From: Chloropicon primus
Taxonomy: Eukaryota; Chlorophyta; Chloropicophyceae; Chloropicales; Chloropicaceae
Direction of reading: 5' to 3'
Assembly: GCA_023205875.1 (NCBI GenBank)
Contig: CP060755.1
Span: 434,001-498,000, forward strand
Length of the DNA stretch: 64,000 nt
Position 1 is the first letter of the stretch. Each line of letters starts with the position of its first letter. Both the position numbers and the translations under genes were made by a program. Of the stretch, positions 56,921 to 64,000 are shown piece by piece. The notes under the pieces were generated by a model. That model had not been told where the DNA came from. It searched no databases and worked only from the letters and a program-made list of their open reading frames with translations.

Positions 56921-58420
56921 TCACCCCCCCCCGACCTCGTTGCCGTCCAGCCTCCTGCCCTTGGTCTCGAGCGGCAGGCACATCGAGATGACCGCGCCGG
57001 CGAACGAGCAGAGGGAGTAGACCAGGACCGCGGACGCCGCCTCCGAGGCGCTCTCGTTGGCAAAGGAGATGTAGGAGACGATGATGCCCGCGATCCTCGC
57101 CACCGCGGAGCACAGGCCCAGGCCGAAAGCCCGGCTGGAGGTCGGGTACACCTCTGGGGTGTACACGTACAAGTCGTTGAAGGCGCCCAAAACGCTTCCC
57201 CTGCCGACGATGGCGGCCAGCGTCAGCACGCCGAAGGGCAGGGAGCTCACGCTGAGCACGAAGGTGGCGATCCCGCCGATGGAGAACATGACGGCCTTGG
57301 TCCTCTTCCTCCCGATCCTGTCGACGAGGTAGGACGTGGCCACCATTCCCGGAATCTCCGCCAAAGCGGAGAGCAGGGTGACGGCGTACTCGTTCTGGTG
57401 CTGGAACGAAAAGTAGAGCGGCGTCACGAAGCACAGGCCGTAGTAGGAGATGACGCTGCAGAACCACAGACCCCAAAGGAGCACGGTGGTCGTCCTGTAC
57501 TTCTTCCCGAGCAGGGTCTTGAGGTGGCTCTCCGACTTGCCGCCGGCGGCGGGCTTCTTCGGGGCGTGGAGCTTGAGGTTGTCCGGGAGCCTGACCTTGT
57601 TCCTTGCTGCCGCCGCCTTCAGGACCTGTACGGCTTCCTCCCCCCTGCCGTGCACCAGGTAGTACCTCGGGGACTCCACGAGCCAAGGGAAGATCGTCAG
57701 GAGGGTGAGGCTGGGCAGGGCGGAGAGAACCAGGAAGAGGCGCCACTGCACGCCGTGCATGCTGAAGCAGAGCCAAGCGATGCAGGTCTCGAACACGCAC
57801 CCGAAGGTCCACAGCGCCCCGATGCTCAGGATAATAGCAGCACCCCTGTACTTCTCCGCTACTACTTCCGAGAACAGGGTCACCGCGCAGGTGACCCCGC
57901 CAAGGCCGATCCCAACAACGGCCCTCAGAGCGATGAGGGTGTTCATGGTCTGCGCAAAGCTGCAAAGGATTCCGAAGAACCCCACCATCGCCGTCGATAT
58001 CAGGTACCCCGGCTTCCTCCCCAGCTGGTCCGAGACTCTGCCGAAGACGAGAGCCCCGAGCCAGATGCCGATGAACGTTATCGCGCTCAGCAGGAACCCG
58101 TAGTGGTCCCTCTCCTCCTTGGATGCGTCCGGCATGAGAACCGGCGTGATCCTCGGCACCAGGAAGCTGAGCAGCATCATCTCCGCCGCGTCGCAGGCCC
58201 ATGAGAGCCCGCACTGGAAGAGCAGGAGCCAGTGGAACGGACCCCAGTCCAGCAAAGTCACCACGTCGTCTATGCTCATCCCATCCGTCTCCACGCCCAC
58301 CCCACTCAAGGACGCGCACACCGCGTCCGACGCACCCGACCCCCGATTCTCTATCAGCCCCCGCGTCTCCTCCGACCTCTCCTTCGAGGCCTTGAACATC
58401 ATCATCCCCCCACTGCTCAT
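56921..58420 (-). CDS. MFS transporter of the SVOP/NiaP type
   Basis: An intronless 499-aa gene with twelve predicted membrane helices. The start MSSGGMMMFKASKERSEE was chosen at 58418-58420; the frame above it is unlike a protein terminus. Near residue 50 the segment DDVVTLLDWGPFHWLLLFQC with the downstream CDAAEMMLLSFLVP is characteristic of synaptic-vesicle-2-related and NiaP transporters. MFS signatures are present: GRVSDQLGRKPG between helices 2 and 3, WRLFLVLSALPS, PWLVESPRYYLVHGRGEEA after helix 6, DRIGRKRTK between helices 8 and 9 and the late YTPEVYPTSSRAFGLG. Known relatives carry organic ions, nicotinate or sugars; the substrate here cannot be read from sequence. Confidence 0.9.
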   Translation of the reverse strand: MSSGGMMMFKASKERSEETRGLIENRGSGASDAVCASLSGVGVETDGMSIDDVVTLLDWGPFHWLLLFQCGLSWACDAAEMMLLSFLVPRITPVLMPDASKEERDHYGFLLSAITFIGIWLGALVFGRVSDQLGRKPGYLISTAMVGFFGILCSFAQTMNTLIALRAVVGIGLGGVTCAVTLFSEVVAEKYRGAAIILSIGALWTFGCVFETCIAWLCFSMHGVQWRLFLVLSALPSLTLLTIFPWLVESPRYYLVHGRGEEAVQVLKAAAARNKVRLPDNLKLHAPKKPAAGGKSESHLKTLLGKKYRTTTVLLWGLWFCSVISYYGLCFVTPLYFSFQHQNEYAVTLLSALAEIPGMVATSYLVDRIGRKRTKAVMFSIGGIATFVLSVSSLPFGVLTLAAIVGRGSVLGAFNDLYVYTPEVYPTSSRAFGLGLCSAVARIAGIIVSYISFANESASEAASAVLVYSLCSFAGAVISMCLPLETKGRRLDGNEVGGG

Positions 58421-58867
58421 CCCTCCTTCCTCCTCACCAAGCGCTAACGCGTGCCCTGCGCGCCACAGGCCTTCTGAGACAAAGAGACAATGAAAACGAT
58501 TGAAGCGCGGCAAGCTTAGCTCTTCGGCAAGGAGGACCTCGCCGTAGTGACGAGGCTGGCGTCCGTGACGGCGTTCCGCGTTCGAGCGCGCGCTCCTCTC
58601 CTCCTCCCTGTGGCGCCACGAATTGGCGCGCGATCAATCGATCGGAGAGAGCGGAGGCGGAGAGGGCGAGCCGAGGTTGTTGAGGATCGAGCGGAGGGCG
58701 AGGGCAAGGGCGAGGGAGGAGGCCAGGAAGGAGACGTGGATCGAAAGAGCGTCTCGAGATCTTTCCTTTGGAGAAGTTTGGCGTCCAGGAAGCGGAGCTT
58801 GTTGAACTGAGAGGAACAAGCGGTGTGTGTGTGTGTGTGTGTGAGGTGGAGAGATCGAGGGCACAGT
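58421..58867. other. divergent intergenic region, MFS/SDF2
   Basis: No gene is seen. A GT microsatellite lies at about 58822-58843, directly before the SDF2-like start. Confidence 0.55.
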
Positions 58868-59702
58868 ATGATGTTGGCGAGGAGGAAGCGGTTAGGTCTG
58901 GTCGCGGTGGTTCTGGTCATGGGTGCGCTGATCGGAGAGGTTCGGTGCGCCGAGAAGAAGGGGGGCGAGGCGGCTCAAGTGACTTGCGGGAGTGTTATCG
59001 CGCTCCAAGGGAACAAGGTGGGCACCCAGGTGGCCTGCCAGGAGGTGGCGTACGGAGGGCACGGGAGCGGCCAGATGGCTTGCACGGGGGTGACGTCCGT
59101 GGCCGATTTGAGCAGGTACTTCACGGTGAAGGGGGTCCAGGGGGAAGAGTGCCTGCAGGGAACGCCCGTGACGAAAGGGATGAAGATCCGTTTGCAGAAC
59201 AAAGCGACTGGGCGCTGGCTCCACTCTCACAAGTTCAGGAGCATGCTCTCGAAGAGTCAGGAGGTTTCCTGCTTCGGGGGACCGGGCGAGTCAGACGATA
59301 GCGACGTTTGGAAGGTGACGTGGAGCGGGGGCGGGAAGTTCTGGTCCAACGGCGACAAGGTAAGGGCGAAGCGATCGACGACGACGACGACGACGACGAC
59401 GAGGAAGAGACAGGGAGAAATAGTTTCTCTTCCCTTCCTCGAACGGCACTCTAACCTTCCTTCCTGCCGCTCTCGCTCGCAAAACACAGGTGAACTTGCA
59501 GCACGACATCACGGGCGTGTACCTCGCGGCCATGTCAGGCCAGTACCCACAGCCTTTGACCGGCCAGAGGGAGATCGCTGGAGCGAGGACCAAGGTGGTG
59601 GAGACGTTTTTCAGCGCAGCGGAGGGAATCTACTTCCCGCCCAGGACGCACCAGGCGCCGGAAAGCAAGGAGGGGGCACCAAAGGGCCACAGCGAGCTGT
59701 GA
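58868..59702 (+). CDS. SDF2: SDF2-like MIR-domain protein of the ER lumen
   Basis: Exons 58868-59359 and 59490-59702 give 234 aa; the intron has a GTAAGG donor, a CTAAC site at 59451-59455 and an ACG microsatellite. A signal peptide (GLVAVVLVMGALIGEVRCA) is followed by MIR repeats: VTCGSVIALQGN, then a second repeat with GMKIRLQNKATGRWLHSHKF and the family hallmark SQEVSCFGGPGESDDSDVW, and a third across the splice junction (VNLQHDITGVYLAAMSG), ending EGIYFPP. SDF2 proteins act with ER DnaJ/BiP chaperones in glycoprotein quality control. The C-terminal tetrapeptide is HSEL, resembling the HDEL/KDEL retrieval signals of the family. It converges on the thioesterase gene with 100 bp between stops. 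Confidence 0.92.
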
Positions 59703-59802
59703 GAATAACTGGTGTTGCCAAGACTCCGAAAGAATAGATTACGAGTACAAAAAATATTATTCATTTTACATATTATCGTAGGATAACGAGCCCCGCTTCC
59801 CC

Positions 59803-60643
59803 TCAGCTCCCTCTCTTTGGCTTTCTTGCGGCGATGAAAAGCGCAGTGGAGTCGGCGTACTTGATCTGACCATTCTCGCTCGTCGCAAAGCCGCTCAGGT
59901 AGACCTTGCGCCCCTCGACCCTGTCTATCCTCGCATTGAACACAACTTTGCCCTTGCCACACGGCATGGGCTTCCGGTAGTTGACGTCCAAGTTCGCCGT
60001 GAAACCCGGCCCGAGCTCCTCGTGATTCACCCTGGACCTGTTCCTGAAGTAGCACGTGCCGAAGAGGTCGTCGAAGCCCATGGCAATGATCCCACCGTGG
60101 ACGATCCCGCTGTGGCCACACAGCGAGCAGCCGATCCGGTACACGCCGGCCACAGACCCATTCTCCTCGTCGCTGTAAAGTTCCAGCTCAGACACCATCT
60201 CCTCCCCTGCAGCGGATCGAAATCGAACGAGCGAAGAGTGAGGAACCAAGCAAACGCACGTCAGCCTCCTTGTTCGAGCACAAGAAAAGATCTCGAAAAC
60301 ACACACACACACACACCACTACCGTACCTTTCAGCGTGTTGTGCCAAGCGCCCATCCTCTTGTAGGCCGGGGTCCCGTCCAGGCGCTTCATCGTGTCCTT
60401 GATCCCACCCAAGCTCTTCCTTGTCTCGGACCCCGCAGCGGCCTTGGCCTTGGCCGGCGCTGGTGCGTGCGAACCACCGGCGCTGGGAAAGAAAAACTTG
60501 TCCTGCGACGAAGTTTTCTCGGTGAAGCTTCCGCCGCCACGCAGGGTCTCCCGCCCCTCCGTCAGGCCCACCGACGCGAACTTCGTCCCCAGAAACGCTC
60601 CTACCCCCCCTGCCACCCACCCCGCGAGTTGCCGCGACGCCAT
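59803..60643 (-). CDS. hotdog-fold thioesterase (THEM4/PaaI-like)
   Basis: Exons 60328-60643 and 59803-60206 give 239 aa; the intron has a GTACGG donor, a CTGAC site 54 nt before the acceptor and a TG microsatellite. The first 90 residues contain a short hydrophobic start (MASRQLAGWVAGGVGAFLGT) and an Ala/Lys/Pro-rich linker, suggesting organelle or membrane targeting. The hotdog domain follows: WHNTLKGEEMVSELELY, the helix motif GIVHGGIIAMGFDDLFGT (HGG as in THEM4/PaaI enzymes), FTANLDVNYRKPMPCG and KVYLSGFATSENG. Such enzymes hydrolyse acyl-CoA or acyl-ACP thioesters. The Asp in GFDDLFG is the likely catalytic acid. The acyl substrate is unknown. Confidence 0.88.
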
Positions 60644-62129
60644 GCCGTCTTCGCGAGAGCGAGGACCAAGATTCGATGCAAACGATGCAAGCGAGGGGTC
60701 TGTCGAAAGAGGGCGAGACGATCTTCCGTTCCGCTCGACCTGTTCTCGCCCTAACGCCAGCTGAAGCGCCCTCCAAGCGATGCTAAAGACGCTTGAGCTT
60801 CAGCTCCGACGACAGCTCGTGACAGCAGCAATTTTACACTTATGCTGAGAGCGATGGTACACTTATGCTGAGAGCGCGAGAAAAAAGAAGAAGACAATTG
60901 GATTGTAATATGAATTTTCAAGAGGCGGCGGGTGGCTTGTAGCTTGGAGGTGTTCCCTTTTTGGATTGCATCATCATTCATGAGGTCCTTCCCTTCCTCG
61001 TCCTCCTCGTCCTCTTCGTCCTCTTCGTCCTCCTCCTCCCTCTTGTCCTCCTCTTGTTTTCACGAAACATGAGGGAGCTCGAAGAAACCCATGAATCAAG
61101 GAGGATGCGCCTTGTGGAAGAAGAGGTTTTCCATCGATGCGATTGCGATGCGATGTTTGACTGATGGGTCGCGATGTCTCGCTCGCGATAAAGTCCAAGA
61201 AGCAAAGTAGTAATGGCAATGGTGATCCAAACCAAACCAACCTCGAGGTCCTCACGATTACTCTAGTTAGTTCTTCCTTACTGTATTCTGTCTTCACCTG
61301 AGCCGTCAAGACCACGAGCGCGGTGCCAGCAAGACCATGTCTGTACAAAGCACTCGGCGTTCCTCCAGTTTTCTTGGCTTTCCTTTGTTTCCTTATCAAA
61401 CGCCTTAGTGTGCACGAGGTCCGTGTCTTGAAGAAAGGTCTTACGTAATCGTAATCCTCGTCCTGTCCCTGTGCTAACCAGGTGCTGAACGACCTACTGA
61501 AAGACAGAGAAAGAAAGAGTCTTCTGTCTCCTCCTTGTGCATTGCCCCTTGTCCTTCCCTTCTGTCTCATCCCCAAGGTCTTCCTTCTCTTTCTCTTTCT
61601 CTTTCTCTCTTCTCTTCTCTTCTTCGTTTGCTTTTGTGGCTTTGGTCTTGTTGGAAAAGAGGAAGGCATTGGCAGGAAGCGGGGCGCGCGAGAGTGGAGC
61701 AAGACTTTGAGCCCAAGCCCAAGGGTATCGGTTGTTCTTGTTGTGTTCTTGTGATAAAGATAGGATCTTTATCTTTATGAAAAGGTGGGTATAGGCTATA
61801 CGAAGGACCGAAGGACGTTGCGCGAGGTTGTCAACCTTTTTGGAAGCGAAAGAGGGCGCAGAACCCTTGAAGCGTGTCTGCTTTTGTGTCACGGGAAGGT
61901 TTAAGATTGGAGGTCTCTCCGTAATTGGCAGGCAAGGATAGAAACAAGTCGGAAGGGAGCGAGAAAGGGGGAGAGTGTCGGCCGCCAGCGTTGCGAACAG
62001 AGCCACAAGTATGGAGAAATAGGTACACAAGGCGACTCTATTTAGCTTCTTTGCTTTGGATTCTCGTGTATTTGTTTTCGGGAAGTGTTTGCCGGCAGAA
62101 CGTTGTGGTAGCCCGTTGTTCGTTGTGCT
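60644..62129. other. divergent intergenic region of about 1.5 kb
   Basis: Between the thioesterase and the cyclase gene. It holds a TCCTC/TCGTC tract (60991-61066), a CT-rich tract (61575-61622) and open frames of skewed composition that I do not accept as genes. It may include a long leader of the cyclase gene. Confidence 0.45.
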
Positions 62130-64000
62130 ATGTCCGATTTTTCTAAACCGAATACAGAAGACGAGATACAGCCCACACGTAGGTCCTTCATGCAGAATGA
62201 CAGAGGGATGACGAGGACCTTCAGTTCCAGGTCAGGGAAAGGGGACGAAGGTGAAACGAAGGTTAATGTGGTAATTGAGCCAGCCACCCCTGTCCCAACA
62301 TGGAGGCAGAAGCTCTTGACTTTGGTGGATTCGACATGGTTTTCCCTCGTGTCGACCTTTGTTACTATTTGGGCGTTGTTTGGTCAAGATATCCAGCTCG
62401 CCGGCACAGACAAAAGCACAGACGGAATCTTTGAAGGGTTGACCATAGCCTGTCTTGCCTTTTTCACGATGGAGCTTATCGGTACATCGATTGCCAAGCC
62501 CGTGGACTACTTCATGGGGTTCTATTTCTGGCTTGATTTCGTTGCCACGGCATCGATGATCTTTGATATTCCACAGGTGTTCGACGCCATCACGGCGAGT
62601 ATGAGCGACGACTCCGGTGGCGCGGCTCAGTCCACCACCGTGTTGAAAGCCGGCCGCGCCAGTAGGGCGGGAACCAAGGCTGGTAGGATCGCGAGACTCG
62701 TTCGTTTGATCCGTATTTTGAAGCTGTACAAGCAGTACATTGCGAGAAAGGAAGAGCTCAGAAAGGGTAACCTGGTCGTTGAGGATGACGAGGAGGAGAA
62801 CCAGAGCAGAGTCGGACAGAAGCTTTCTGACTTGACCACGAGGCGTGTCATCATCGGAGTGCTTGCGATGCTTTTCATGTTGCCTCTTTTCGACTTGAAG
62901 GGAGGATACTACGACGAGCCCCTCGGACTGGACTACTACGGCCTTGAGATGCTTCACAAGATGCACCAGGCCGGGCAAGACCCTCAGTACACGCTGTTCT
63001 TTGACTCCACCGTGGACACTTTCAAGAATGGAGTGAAGGCGTCAAAGACGAGTACTGGCGGAAAAACCACCCACAAGGTGTATCACCTCGTGGTCTGCGA
63101 CGAGGTCCTCATCGAGGGAGAAAGCAAGAGACCTGATTTCAGGAAAGATTTGGAGACCTTGGAGTACGCTTACACGAACGAGTTCACCGAGTGCGTCTCT
63201 ACGGTGTACTTTGACACCAAGTGGGAGAGTCAGCTGCAAGCGATCTTGAATATTATGAGGACCTTGTTCATCTGTATTATCCTTCTGGTGGGAGCAATGT
63301 CTTTCAGCAAGGATGCGAACCAGCTGGTTTTGATCCCTATTGAGAGAATGATCAAGAAGGTTCGTTTGCTGTCAGACAACCCCCTTGCTGGATCCAAGAT
63401 GAAGACGGAGACCGGCGGGGAGGACTCCCAGTACGAGACCAGGATTCTGGAGAACGCCTTCATCAAGATCAGTAGCTTGCTCGCTATCGGTTTCGGTGAT
63501 GCTGGTGCTGAGATCATCGGAGAGAACATGAAGAGCGGCGGAAACATCAATGCTATGGTCCCTGGTAAGAAGATGTACGCCATCTTCGGGTTCTGTGATA
63601 TCCGTCAGTTCACGGACGCCACGGAGGTGCTCCAGGAGGGCATCATGGAGTTCGTCAACAGTATCGCCAAGATTGTCCACATGGAGGTCGCCATGCACGG
63701 CGGTAGCGCCAACAAGAACATCGGTGACGCTTTCCTCCTCGTGTGGAAGTTCCCTCCTGGCACCACTGCTGATGACCTCGCGAACGTTGACTCCCTGCCA
63801 GCCGAGAAGAGGGAGGCGATCAAGAGCTTGGCCGACAAGGCTTTGGCCAGTTTTGTCATCATCATGTCCGGTCTCAAGAGGTCCAAGATGTTGAACCGCT
63901 ACAGGACCCACCCCGGGCTCAACGAGCGTATGCCAAACTATGACGTGAAAATGGGTTTCGGTCTCCACGCTGGCTGGGCCATTGAGGGAGCCATCGGTAG
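62130..64000 (+). CDS. voltage-sensor-like membrane domain fused to a class III adenylate cyclase, partial
   Basis: Open from the ATG at 62130 to the right edge (623 codons) without an intron; the C-terminus is outside the window. Four helices near residues 63-190 resemble a voltage-sensor domain: S1 WFSLVSTFVTIWALF, S2 FEGLTIACLAFFTMELIG, S3 FYFWLDFVATASMIF and S4 SRAGTKAGRIARLVRLIRIL with six basic residues. A fifth helix (VIIGVLAMLFMLPLF), an external region of about 120 residues (265-385) and a sixth helix (MRTLFICIILLVGAMSF) follow. The cyclase domain starts near 480 with FGFCDIRQFTD; metal ligands are Asp490 and Asp533 (NIGDAF). Lys529 before NIGD favours ATP over GTP. GLHAGWAIEGAIG closes the visible part. 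It probably makes cAMP in response to membrane potential and an extracellular signal. Confidence 0.88.
   Translation, partial: MSDFSKPNTEDEIQPTRRSFMQNDRGMTRTFSSRSGKGDEGETKVNVVIEPATPVPTWRQKLLTLVDSTWFSLVSTFVTIWALFGQDIQLAGTDKSTDGIFEGLTIACLAFFTMELIGTSIAKPVDYFMGFYFWLDFVATASMIFDIPQVFDAITASMSDDSGGAAQSTTVLKAGRASRAGTKAGRIARLVRLIRILKLYKQYIARKEELRKGNLVVEDDEEENQSRVGQKLSDLTTRRVIIGVLAMLFMLPLFDLKGGYYDEPLGLDYYGLEMLHKMHQAGQDPQYTLFFDSTVDTFKNGVKASKTSTGGKTTHKVYHLVVCDEVLIEGESKRPDFRKDLETLEYAYTNEFTECVSTVYFDTKWESQLQAILNIMRTLFICIILLVGAMSFSKDANQLVLIPIERMIKKVRLLSDNPLAGSKMKTETGGEDSQYETRILENAFIKISSLLAIGFGDAGAEIIGENMKSGGNINAMVPGKKMYAIFGFCDIRQFTDATEVLQEGIMEFVNSIAKIVHMEVAMHGGSANKNIGDAFLLVWKFPPGTTADDLANVDSLPAEKREAIKSLADKALASFVIIMSGLKRSKMLNRYRTHPGLNERMPNYDVKMGFGLHAGWAIEGAIG

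Noticed and set aside
60974-61702. Minus-strand frame of 242 codons between the thioesterase and cyclase genes
   Set aside because: Made of simple CT/GA tracts; no domain or sensible start.
1-64000. tRNA, rRNA, snRNA genes, CRISPR arrays and integrated viral or transposon genes
   Set aside because: I looked for T-arm and spliceosomal RNA consensus words, regular repeat arrays and integrase, transposase or reverse transcriptase motifs and found none I could support by eye.

Overview
The window is nuclear DNA of a photosynthetic, flagellum-building green alga. The evidence is nuclear genes for PsaF, PsbR and a plant-type PSBS, a plant-type DYRK kinase (DYRKP), a SHAQKYF MYB factor and a plant-like RPS28, with TGTAA polyadenylation-type signals downstream of many stops. 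Ciliary or centriolar genes (MNS1, MOK, TBCCD1, a CCDC42/CFAP73-family protein, an SFI1-like protein) sit among them. Genes are packed at about one per 2 kb, introns are few and short (77 to 339 nt), and third positions are GC-rich. A compact prasinophyte-grade chlorophyte (for example a chloropicophyte-like alga) fits, but the exact lineage is an inference.

Layout. 0-10 kb: HDDC2 (partial, -), PsaF (+), CTF18 (-), an RPxS/TA-motif protein (+), MOK kinase (+), RPS28 (-). 10-20 kb: plastid L17 (-), MYB (+), the head-to-head pair PSBS (-)/PSBR (+), TBCCD1 (+), MNS1 (-). 20-30 kb: a two-TM ectodomain protein (-), a DUF2358-SOUL heme-binding protein (-) head-to-head with uroporphyrinogen decarboxylase (+), a rhodanese (-), an unknown plastid-type protein (+), an SLC25 carrier (-). 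30-40 kb: an intronless four-domain EEEE calcium channel (+), an ATP-grasp protein (+), DYRKP (+), a coiled-coil protein (-). 40-50 kb: a BtaB-like methyltransferase (+), a VanY-type carboxypeptidase (+), a CCDC42/CFAP73 protein (-), an SFI1-like coiled-coil protein (-). 50-64 kb: a penicillin-acylase-family enzyme (+), a secreted acidic protein (-), a small unknown protein (+), an MFS transporter (-), an SDF2-like ER protein (+), a hotdog thioesterase (-), and a voltage-sensor/adenylate-cyclase fusion that runs off the right edge (+).

Gene order is strongly alternating: most neighbours are divergent or convergent, with as little as 20 bp between convergent stop codons. Twenty introns were placed by hand in 14 genes; 19 of them carry a CTGAC or CTAAC pentamer 23 to 77 nt before the acceptor, which looks like a near-invariant branch site. 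Introns are concentrated near start codons (RPS28 is split directly after its ATG, MOK after 7 nt), while the longest genes have none.

Functionally the region mixes photosynthesis and photoprotection (PsaF, PSBS, PSBR), tetrapyrrole metabolism (UROD, SOUL), cilium/centriole structure, and membrane signalling (calcium channel, voltage-sensor cyclase). The least explained genes are the acidic Trp-repeat surface protein, the two-TM ectodomain protein, the membrane-linked ATP-grasp protein, the 202-aa and 158-aa plastid-type proteins and the RPxS/TA protein.
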